Made by a program: the position numbers and the translations under genes. A DNA stretch of 64,000 bases from Symbiodinium sp. CCMP2592 (lineage: Eukaryota > Sar > Dinophyceae > Suessiales > Symbiodiniaceae), in assembly GCA_905221615.1 (NCBI GenBank), contig CAJNDT010003268.1:122001-186000 (forward strand), read 5' to 3'. This document shows, piece by piece, positions 1-7,335 of this stretch (position 1 is its first letter; every line of letters starts with the position of its first letter). The notes beneath the pieces were generated by a model. That model was not told the DNA's origin. It saw only the letters and a program-made list of their open reading frames with translations, and made no database searches.

Positions 1-1
1 A

Positions 2-940
2 ACACGACTTAATACTACAGGAATTGAACAGGGTAAGTTCGTAAGAATGGGTCACAAGCCTTGTTGTGGGTTCGTTCAATCCGGGTATTACCCACCTATT
101 CGTTATTGTCCACTTGAATTTATTTTTGAAATTGTATCAGATGCAGGTGAACCAGTTATAAGACCAGCTACACCAGTAGCAGGAACACAGGCAGAAGACG
201 ATGAAAACGGCTTATATTTTACAACGCGCAATACTACCAAAAGTTGGGCTATTCAGAATGCTATTTTGAGATGCGAGTTGATCCAAGTTGACAATACCGT
301 CAACAATAACATAGTTTCACATTTATTGAAAGGGGGTCGGCTTCGTATGGTTTATCCGGCGTATCATTCATTCTCACAAACCTTCACGGCAGGAAACACC
401 GAGATCAACATGAACATCGTTAAATCTTCAACTCGTTTGTCTCAGATGTTCTTCACCTTCAGCAACAGTAATATTGATAATGATAATACAGCAGGTAATT
501 ATGACAGGAAGAGATGGAACTACTTTTTCCATCCTATGGCGGTAACCATTGACAATTTGGAAGGTGTAATTGATAGTGATAAACAAATTTCAGCGGAAAT
601 ACAAATAGCCAATAAGAAATTCCCAGAACAAGAGATATCAAGTATCAGTGAATTTATGTATTTCCTTCGTAGAGCCGTAAATGTAATGAGCCCTTATTAC
701 GATGGTTTTAGCATTGACATTTACCGCTATGCCAATGATAAATTTATCGGCGGAATAAATTTCGATAAGCAACCAGATATGAATTTTACAGGTTCTAACA
801 TTAAAATGGGAAGCTTAATCACTTTTAAAATCCGAGGAGCCAACCAAAACTTCGCGCTAGGAATTGAAAGAGTTTTCATAACAGCCGTGTCAGAACATAT
901 ATTCGAGCTCTCCGAATCAGCTTCAACGGTTTTAGACTAA
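2..940 (+). CDS. Major capsid protein, double jelly-roll type (5' truncated by window edge)
   Basis: The reading frame is open from base 2, so the ATG at 47 is probably internal and the true start lies upstream; 312 residues are visible. The segment with 'SAEIQIANKKFPEQEI' followed by 'SEFMYFLRRA', then 'GINFDKQPDMNFTGSNIKMG', matches by eye the C-terminal jelly roll of polinton-like virus capsid proteins, where an F/YPE-x-I-x-S-x-SE-x-(F/Y)-(F/Y)-x-LR motif precedes a G-F/I-N/D block. The protein would form pseudo-hexameric capsomers. It lies 48 nt upstream of the fibre gene on the same strand, which fits a structural module. Length of the full family is usually above 450 residues. The assignment is from motif memory rather than a search. 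Confidence 0.72.
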   Translation, partial: TRLNTTGIEQGKFVRMGHKPCCGFVQSGYYPPIRYCPLEFIFEIVSDAGEPVIRPATPVAGTQAEDDENGLYFTTRNTTKSWAIQNAILRCELIQVDNTVNNNIVSHLLKGGRLRMVYPAYHSFSQTFTAGNTEINMNIVKSSTRLSQMFFTFSNSNIDNDNTAGNYDRKRWNYFFHPMAVTIDNLEGVIDSDKQISAEIQIANKKFPEQEISSISEFMYFLRRAVNVMSPYYDGFSIDIYRYANDKFIGGINFDKQPDMNFTGSNIKMGSLITFKIRGANQNFALGIERVFITAVSEHIFELSESASTVLD

Positions 941-988
941 CGTCAAGTTATCATCATTAAATTAATTAAAATCTAAATTAGTTTAATA

Positions 989-3243
989 ATGGCCTCAGTA
1001 AACAATCTAACAGCAGTTTATGCAGACAAGTTCTATTTAGCATCTTCAACGGGCGTAAGTGAAATATCAGACACCTACGCAACAAAGACAGAAGTTGAAA
1101 ATCTTAACTTCACAACAGACATAACGGCAAACACCGACGCCATAGCAATATTGAACTTAATGCTATAAATACTGATTTAAGTAGTAATTATCAAACTAAC
1201 AGCCAGTTAAGTAGCAATTTCTACAATAAAACAGAGATAGATTCAACATTTACTAACTATTATACAACAACGCAGATAGACACAAATTTATCTACTAACT
1301 ATCAAAATAACACACTACTAGCTACCAACTTTTATAATAAAGGTGAGGTGGATACATTAATAGCAGGTGCTGGTGGTGGGTCGGGATACACCGATGCAGA
1401 AATTGATAATTTATTAGATTTAAGAGTTCCTAAATCAGACTTTACTGATAGGTTTTCTACCTTTCCGATCATTGATTGTAGCGCTCCTACGATTATTCAT
1501 AGTGGTCTAACATTAAACAATGAGACGATAAACATATCACCAAATACAGGATTATTATTCAGTAATCAAACAGGAGGAGGAGATAAAGTTGTTAGTGTAT
1601 TTAAGAATGCTACAAATTATATAACTTTACAAGGAAACACAATTAATGCCAATGCCACAAGCGACGATAGTGTTGTGGATTTGAACCTAAACCCTACGGG
1701 GAATATTAATATGAATAACGACTTGTCGGTGAATAATGTAAATATTACAACTAATGTAACAATAGGAGGTGAAATTGACATAACAAACAATTTGACAGTA
1801 AAGGGGGATATTGAATTAACAAACGCTAACACAAGTATTGAAAGATATACTAATGCTACTAAATCTAATATATCAATGGATTTAACAATTAATGAAACCG
1901 CGAACGCTATAAGATTAATTAATGGAACTAATGACGATACTGACACAAATACATATCTAGAATGCAATAATACAACGGGTGGAACAACATTGTTTAAACC
2001 AACATATTTTAAAGAAAATATTTATTATGAAAGTGCTGATTTTAACATTTCCAATACTTCCGGACTAACAATTTACAAGCCAACAACAGACGCTAGTAAT
2101 GTTGTAGCAATTGCTAATAATAGTGGGAAATTAAGATTTAGAGGTTTTAGTATTGATGCATATAACACAAATGACTCGTCACAACAGTTATTTTTAAATA
2201 TGAATAATAGTAACGCGGTGAGGTGCAATAAATTAGGAATCGGGGCTAATGCCGTTGTAGATGTTCTTAATGTTAACGGTGGCAATTCTAATTTTAGTTC
2301 TACAGTAAGATTTAACGGCGCTACGACTTTTAATAATGAAATATTGATATGGAATAATAGCAAAATATACAGAAGAGCAGACGCAAATAACTCATTAAAT
2401 TTAATAACAAACGATGAAATAAATTTCTCTTTTCAGTCAAACAGAGCAACCGATCCAACAACATCAACAATAGCATTGCAATTAACCGACACCAACGGAA
2501 TAACATTGAACAGAGCAGTAACAAATAATTTAACTTTTAATAGTATTGGTGATATAACAGCAGAGGCAAGTTTAAGAGTATGGGGAGATATATTATTTCA
2601 ACATTCATCAGGCATTAAAGAAGAATTAGACGGGACAGACTATAATCTGGTTTTAAGAAATGGAGACACCGACCGAAGCATTAATATGATTGTTGGAACA
2701 ATAGGAAGCACACCCGAAATATCAGTAAATGAAGCGAATGTTAATTTATTAGGACATTTAAGCGTCACACATCAAACTGTAAGCACATCTGAAAGAGTTA
2801 AAATAGATAATAACGATGCCGATGGGTTAATATTTTTAAGTATTAACGGTGCTAATATATGCGAAGTATCAAGCACAGGCTTACACGTTAATGGCGCTTC
2901 CACTGAAACATCAGACAAGAGGCTTAAAGAGAATATTAAAGAGATAAATATTAAGAAGTGTGTAGATGTCGTTAAATACATCAAGCCTAAAACATACAAT
3001 TATAAAGGTCATGATAGAAAATGCGTCGGTTATATTGCAGACGATTTTTTAACGAAGAAACTACCTGACGAATGGGGTAACATAATATATGAATGTGAAG
3101 AGGACTATTTAAGAATGGATTATGGAAAGACAACACCAATTTTATGGAGTGCCTTACAGTATGCATTAAACAAAATTGAAAAACTTGAAAAAGAAATTAG
3201 AGTGTTAAAGGGAAAAGGGAAAGGGAAAAGCGATAGTGATTAA
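989..3243 (+). CDS. Capsid fibre / receptor-binding protein with C-terminal S74 chaperone-peptidase, frameshifted near its N-terminus
   Basis: An ATG at 989 opens a 59-codon frame ending in TAA at 1166-1168. The homologous continuation ('NAINTDLSSNY' onward) is in the next frame from about 1150 and runs to 3243, so a one-base indel near 1148-1165 splits the gene; the GTG at 1348 is internal. Residues after the shift carry repeated 'FYNKTEID/FYNKGEVD' units, typical of trimeric tail-fibre stalks, then a long Asn/Thr-rich beta-helical region with 'ANxxG' turns. The C-terminus has 'SDKRLKENIKEI', the S74 (chaperone of endosialidase) signature with the Ser-Asp catalytic pair, and ends in a Lys-rich coiled coil. 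Such domains trimerise a fibre and then cleave themselves off. Host attachment is inferred. Confidence 0.8.
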
Positions 3244-3255
3244 TATATCTTTTCT

Positions 3256-4056
3256 TTAGTTATCTTCACTAACCATTATTCTATGTGTAAAATTTTTCAT
3301 AAAAACCTCGTCTATGTCACTTTTTGTTAAATTACAATATAAAAAGCTATAGGGTTCGCTTGTTGCTTCATTGTAGATTTCTAAGAGTAGTCTCTTTGCT
3401 TCGGCTATGTTTTTGGCATCTGCTAACATCTTCCTATTAATGAGCATTGCCGATAGTTCTTCTACCATTGTCTCTATTTCTTTGTAGTTTCTCATCTTGA
3501 AGAAAAATAACTGACGGCTATTGACCCTTATAATTCGTGAGAGTGCCCGATAGGCTTGAACACTAGTTATCACGGTAAGAGCATTATGTCTTCCTCTCAC
3601 ATAAAGCTGGTTCAGCAAACTTGAATGTCTGCTAAATTTTTCATTATCCGCCATATCATCAATAACGAGAAGGCAAGAGAACAATTTCGTATGGTCGTTT
3701 CTCTTCTGATACTCTATTACTTTATGATGTGTGTTTATCACCTTTTCTAAATCATTTGGAAAATACTCCTCAAAGAAGCAAGTCTCTTTTTCCGTATCCA
3801 CTTTCATTTCGTTCTTAATGTATGATTTCACAGGGATCCAAATACTATCCACATTTATTGAAGGCGACCAGATGTATATACGACTAAAACAACTTCTATA
3901 CATATCCACGATCATAAACTGAAGCAACTGAGTTTTACCAGAACCGCTAGGAGCGGAAATGATCGTGGAAGCAGGTAGTTTTGGCGCTACCTCGTATTTA
4001 CTTTGTGTGAATGTGTATTCTTTAGTTTTATATGGTTTGACTATTGGTATATCCAT
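3256..4056 (-). CDS. A32-like / FtsK-HerA superfamily genome-packaging ATPase
   Basis: The 266-residue protein has a Walker A motif 'SAPSGSGKTQ' near residue 35, a Walker B 'LLVIDDM' near residue 128, and a downstream 'VITSVQAYRAL' stretch that fits the sensor region of this family. Size (about 250-280 residues) and the short N-terminal extension match the packaging ATPases of polinton-like viruses, virophages and poxvirus A32, which pump DNA into the capsid. It is convergent with the fibre gene (12 nt between the stops) and divergent from the small gene at 4093. Start is the ATG at 4056-4054, the only one before the conserved N-terminal region. Confidence 0.85.
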   Translation of the reverse strand: MDIPIVKPYKTKEYTFTQSKYEVAPKLPASTIISAPSGSGKTQLLQFMIVDMYRSCFSRIYIWSPSINVDSIWIPVKSYIKNEMKVDTEKETCFFEEYFPNDLEKVINTHHKVIEYQKRNDHTKLFSCLLVIDDMADNEKFSRHSSLLNQLYVRGRHNALTVITSVQAYRALSRIIRVNSRQLFFFKMRNYKEIETMVEELSAMLINRKMLADAKNIAEAKRLLLEIYNEATSEPYSFLYCNLTKSDIDEVFMKNFTHRIMVSEDN

Positions 4057-4092
4057 TAATTAACCAGAGAAAATTATATATGATTTAATATA
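4057..4092. promoter_or_regulatory. Divergent AT-rich promoter region
   Basis: Only 36 bases separate the divergent start codons of the packaging ATPase (-) and the 47-codon gene (+). The segment is almost purely A/T and contains 'TTATATATGATTTAATATA', with TATA-like cores readable on both strands. A bidirectional viral promoter is inferred from position and composition. Confidence 0.35.
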
Positions 4093-4236
4093 ATGGAGAA
4101 GTATATAGAAACAATACATGATATTGAGGAAATTGAAAAGGTTGTAATACAAGACACCAAGCTTAAAAGGTGTTGCACCGCTTCTTTAGAATTGCTTAAG
4201 GCAGTTCTTCAGTATATAAAACTGAAGAAAAAGTAG
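4093..4236 (+). CDS. Small viral protein of unknown function (47 aa)
   Basis: ATG at 4093 to TAG at 4234-4236 gives a short protein that starts 'MEKYIETIHDIEEIEK', has a central Cys-Cys pair and ends in a Lys-rich tail 'QYIKLKKK'. It is predicted to be helical, with no signal peptide or membrane segment. It sits between the divergent promoter region and the next gene (16 nt gap), inside a compact + strand run. I do not recognise the family. The tight spacing is the main reason to believe it is coding. Confidence 0.45.
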   Translation: MEKYIETIHDIEEIEKVVIQDTKLKRCCTASLELLKAVLQYIKLKKK

Positions 4237-4252
4237 ATCTACTAGAATATAG

Positions 4253-4654
4253 ATGACCGATAAAGAAGACAATGATAAAAGCGACGGTGGCATTCAATTA
4301 AACAAAGACGGGTTAAATTGTTTACCTTGCAGATGTAGAAGAAACTTGTATCATAAAGAAACAGTTAAAACAACTGAAGAAAATAAGCAGACCATCACAC
4401 TTATTGAAGATAGGAGTTCATTTTCTATTGGTAAAAAAAGAGGCATAACTCCATCGGATGAAATATTTAAAGTGAATGAGAATACTAACAGTCAATTAGG
4501 GGGTATTTCGTTTTGTGATACAGGTTTTGGAAGGACAGGAAAACAAATAACACCAGAAGAAACCGAAGAACAATTAGAGGAACTTCGGGAAGATATGAAA
4601 GAAGTTAAAGAAGATGTAAAAAAGTTGAAAAATAATTTAAATGTTCTGGATTGA
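4253..4654 (+). CDS. Unknown viral protein with C-terminal coiled coil (133 aa)
   Basis: The protein has a charged N-terminus, a 'CLPCRCRRN' Cys cluster near residue 25, a middle section ending in 'GGISFCDTGFGRTGKQ', and a strongly predicted coiled coil over about the last 35 residues ('EETEEQLEELREDMKEVKE'). It lies in the same-strand run between the small gene at 4093 and the GIY-YIG gene. I do not recognise the family. A structural or scaffold role would fit the coiled coil but is only a guess. Confidence 0.55.
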   Translation: MTDKEDNDKSDGGIQLNKDGLNCLPCRCRRNLYHKETVKTTEENKQTITLIEDRSSFSIGKKRGITPSDEIFKVNENTNSQLGGISFCDTGFGRTGKQITPEETEEQLEELREDMKEVKEDVKKLKNNLNVLD

Positions 4655-4698
4655 TATACACTTAAACAATAAATAACAATATAAAACAATAACAAATA

Positions 4699-5226
4699 AT
4701 GTTGGACAAAAACAAGAAAGATTATTCACAAGGCAAGGTATATGTTATCAGGAATCATATTAACGAACATATATACATTGGTTCAACATGTCAATCATTA
4801 AGTCAAAGAATGGCATTACATAGATATGACAGTATTAAACCAAGCAGACAGAATACAAAGATATATGAAGAAATGACAAAATATGGAAGAGAAAACTTTT
4901 ATATTGAACTTATTGAAGATTATCCTTGTGAAAACATTTACCAACTAAATAGACGAGAAGGTGAGATAATTAGAGAAAAGAAGCCAACGCTGAATATGAT
5001 TGTTCCAAGCAGAACCAAAACTGAATACAAGATAGAAGAAAGCGAAAAGTTTAAAGAAATGAAATCAAGAGATGACGCCAGATATCGTGAGAAACATGCA
5101 GAAAAACTAAAGCACAAAACACTGTGTGAATGCGGAGGCAAATATCAACATAAGTCGCGTTCTACACATTTGAAAACAGAAAAACATCAATCCTATTTGC
5201 GGTCTGTAACTGATTCAATTATATAG
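4699..5226 (+). CDS. GIY-YIG family nuclease with C-terminal zinc-finger-like tail
   Basis: Residues 12-110 form a GIY-YIG domain: 'GKVYVIRN' supplies the first strand, 'IYIGST' the YIG strand, 'SQRMALHR' the conserved arginine helix and 'NRREGEII' the metal-binding glutamate. This fold makes single-strand or double-strand cuts in DNA and is common in algal viruses, virophages and homing elements. The C-terminus carries 'LCECGGKYQHKSRSTHLKT' plus a second His, a C-x-C...H...H arrangement that could bind zinc. It is a free-standing gene, 44 nt after the previous stop, so a role in viral DNA processing or host competition is as likely as homing. Confidence 0.85.
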   Translation: MLDKNKKDYSQGKVYVIRNHINEHIYIGSTCQSLSQRMALHRYDSIKPSRQNTKIYEEMTKYGRENFYIELIEDYPCENIYQLNRREGEIIREKKPTLNMIVPSRTKTEYKIEESEKFKEMKSRDDARYREKHAEKLKHKTLCECGGKYQHKSRSTHLKTEKHQSYLRSVTDSII

Positions 5227-5448
5227 AAAAATATCTAGCTTATTGTGACAGGCCATCTTCGCATAAAAAAAAGACCCCAATGAACACAGAAGAAGGAAGT
5301 GAGCCAATGCCCCCGAGTGCCTAGCAAGTCTACAGGTTCATAAGCAAACCATAAGAGTTTGGTAATGACATTAATTCGTAATTAGTTTCGTTAAATCTTG
5401 TTATAAATAGTTGTATTTATAACAATATTCTAACATATAATATTAGCA

Positions 5449-5667
5449 ATGCCAGAAAGAGTAGATAAGATATTAGTTGTTTTTGAACCATATACTGAAA
5501 CAAATAATGTTGTTACTAGGATGTGTTATCGTTGTAAGCAAGTCAAAGACATTGATTGGTTTAAGCGTTGCTATTGTGCTGGTAAGCATTCTTACTGTTA
5601 TGTTAAGTACATTGCGACTTGTTCTGAATGCTTAGAGAAGTCTGTCAACTACACCACGATCCAGTAA
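5449..5667 (+). CDS. Small cysteine-rich, probable zinc-binding protein (72 aa)
   Basis: ATG at 5449 to TAA. It has 'MCYRCKQVKDIDWFKRCYC' and a later 'ATCSECLEK', i.e. CxxC...C...CxxC, consistent with a small zinc ribbon of the type seen in viral transcription or DNA-binding proteins. The 222 nt upstream of it hold no further ORF I can support, only an A-run and a short mixed segment. Family not recognised. Confidence 0.5.
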   Translation: MPERVDKILVVFEPYTETNNVVTRMCYRCKQVKDIDWFKRCYCAGKHSYCYVKYIATCSECLEKSVNYTTIQ

Positions 5668-5735
5668 ATCTTAAGAAAACAATATTTCTGAGGAAAATGA
5701 CTTAAAGAAATAACAACTTATATATTATCGTGGTA

Positions 5736-6200
5736 ATGAGTGAGAGTGAATATGAAAGTGAGAGTGATGATGAAACAACTTTGTTTTATAATGAGATACA
5801 TAAGTTTAATTATTTCAATAGATGTGATAGGTGTATCCCAATTAAGAACATGCAGAAAATTTTACTGGGTAAATGCGATGTCTTAAATATTTGCAAAGAT
5901 CAGATTGCAAATTACTATGGTTGTGATAAATGTTGTAAACTAAGGTTTTTGATTGATGATTATATATTGCCCTTTACTAAGTTAAACAGATACCCAGAAT
6001 ACGATGAAGTTCATAAAATGAAAGTTTTTATAGTCAAAGAAGAGTATACACTTGAGATACATAGTGAAATGAAAACAATGTATGAGAACCTAGATACATT
6101 TGACTTCTATCAATGGCATCAGGAGAAAAAGAATTATTACAAATATATTTTATGTGGTTATTTTCATTATTATCACAGAGTATCTAAGTTTTTTTATTGA
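5736..6200 (+). CDS. Unknown viral protein with paired cysteines (about 154 aa)
   Basis: I chose the ATG at 5736 over the in-frame GTG at 5730. The N-terminus is acidic ('SESEYESESDDE'), followed by 'CDRC' and 'CDKCC', which could bind a metal, and an aromatic, basic C-terminus rich in Tyr/His. It is the last gene of the A+T-rich block. It shares the CxxC theme with the preceding small gene, so the two may be related, but I do not recognise either. A second frame overlapping its 3' end (6100-6312) looks like a shadow. Confidence 0.5.
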   Translation: MSESEYESESDDETTLFYNEIHKFNYFNRCDRCIPIKNMQKILLGKCDVLNICKDQIANYYGCDKCCKLRFLIDDYILPFTKLNRYPEYDEVHKMKVFIVKEEYTLEIHSEMKTMYENLDTFDFYQWHQEKKNYYKYILCGYFHYYHRVSKFFY

Positions 6201-6340
6201 AATAATATATCATTTACATTATTATACAAACAGAGACAAACAATTACATTGTGAGTATTTGCAAACAACATCACGGTTCTTAAATGAAATGATCGTTCAG
6301 AATTCTCAATAGATAGTCTCCTCAAACTACATAGTTATAA

Positions 6341-6380
6341 TGTAATTATAATACATAAGCAGTTATATATTATAATTACA
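6341..6380 (+). terminator. AT-rich stem-loop after the last viral gene
   Basis: 'TGTAATTATAATA' (6341-6353) is perfectly complementary to 6368-6380, giving a 13-bp stem with a 14-nt loop. It stands 140 nt past the last stop codon and just before the composition changes. It could be a transcript 3'-end signal or part of the element's terminus. Confidence 0.35.
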
Positions 6381-6509
6381 GTGTTGTTTTAATCCTTAAC
6401 CCTAAATCCTGAACCAAATCCTATAAGGAACCCCTTGCCCCTTTTGAGTAATAATACCACCTTAGAGATAATAGATGGGTTATGGTTATTCCTAGAATTG
6501 TGTTGATAA

Positions 6510-6632
6510 TGGGGTAGTAGTCGTGATATATCGGTGAAATGTAGGGGGGATCTTAGGAATGATCATCTAATGGGGGTAGTAGTAGTGATATAATGGTGAA
6601 ATGTAGGGGGGAGTATAGGAATGATCATCTAA
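6510..6632. repeat. Two-copy tandem repeat (61/62 bp) at the virus-host junction
   Basis: 6510-6570 and 6571-6632 are near-identical units sharing 'GGTGAAATGTAGGGGGGA' and ending in 'AGGAATGATCATCTAA'. They differ by a few substitutions and a one-base indel. The repeat sits where AT-rich viral DNA gives way to host-like DNA. Confidence 0.88.
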
Positions 6633-7148
6633 TGGGTTAGCGGTGGCATTATTACCCAAACTGGGCAAGGGACTCTGACTGCATTCGTGCTCTCCAGACC
6701 ACGTCGTCCAGCCTTCCAGTGTGAGTGGATTCGTGGGGAGGCGCCGCAAGCTGCACTTATTCAAGAAAGGCGTGTGAGCATCACAGATTTGGGTTGGTAC
6801 AGGGCATGAACAGGATGAGACCCCAAGGTAGCTCAGACTATACAACTTCTGGAGTATTGAGCTGTTGGGATCCTTAGGGGGTGGTTCAAAGCGAGGGGGG
6901 AATGGGTGATTGCTCGGTTATAAACCCCTTTGAACCCCCTGCGCATAGGGATCCGATCAATGGTCTTCGCGGAACCTTACAGTGAAATGCATAAAACCCT
7001 CAGACGCTTGCCAAATGGATCAATTGAACTAAAAAACCTCTCTATGACAAGCTTTTGCGCAAATGCTCAAATGCACGAAAAACAGGACCCATGAGCTACC
7101 CACCCAGCGGTCCTGGAGGAGCTGCTCTAGCACTCTAGCGGTATCTAC
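6633..7148. other. Start of host-like sequence, no confident gene
   Basis: Composition becomes balanced here. A minus-strand ORF at 6567-6845 is open but has no recognisable domain. A short G-rich/C-rich stretch lies at 6880-6945. Part of this may be intron or 3' region of the candidate gene at 7149. Confidence 0.4.
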
Positions 7149-7335
7149 CTATCAGGGCTTTGCCCGCCTTGGCGTAAAACGCTGCCAGGTTCTCAGCCAA
7201 GCCCTGGTAGGAAGCCTGATGCAAGTTCGGGATCTTGCTCATCTCACGAAGTTTGCACTTGTTGGGCATGGTCAGCTGTGTGATCCACCCACATTCTGAA
7301 TCAAACTCCTTGCAGCGGACCTCAATTTCTGAGGC
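7149..7335 (-). CDS. Candidate internal exon of an unknown host gene
   Basis: On the minus strand an AG acceptor ('GGGCAG|GCC') is followed by a 187-nt open frame beginning 'ASEIEVRCKEFDSECGWITQ' and ending 'AAFYAKAGKALIG' before a GT donor ('ATAG|GTAGAT'). The residue mix is protein-like, rich in charged helix formers, and the exon length is like the better supported exons elsewhere in the window. No family is recognised and neighbouring exons were not found, so this rests on splice signals and protein-like composition only. Confidence 0.38.

Larger units (their letters stand above)
1..6420. mobile_element. Endogenous polinton-like virus / virophage-like element, right-hand part
   Basis: This stretch is strongly A+T-rich, has gene-dense intron-less ORFs separated by short AT-rich gaps, and encodes a double-jelly-roll capsid protein, an S74-tipped fibre, an A32-type packaging ATPase and a GIY-YIG nuclease. 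Capsid plus packaging ATPase is the morphogenesis core of polintons, polinton-like viruses and virophages, which are known to integrate widely in protist genomes. No polymerase, integrase or maturation protease is visible, and the left end lies outside the window, so completeness cannot be judged. The right boundary is placed where AT-rich sequence gives way to mixed sequence near 6,380-6,510. No terminal inverted repeat can be tested here. Confidence 0.72.

Noticed and set aside
1617-2999. Several minus-strand ORFs inside the fibre gene
   Set aside because: They are shadows of the repetitive Asn/Thr-rich coding strand.
6100-6312. 70-codon plus-strand ORF overlapping the end of the ~154-aa viral gene
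   Set aside because: It overlaps a better frame, lacks its own spacing and promoter, and has no domain; AT-rich hydrophobic translation is expected by chance.
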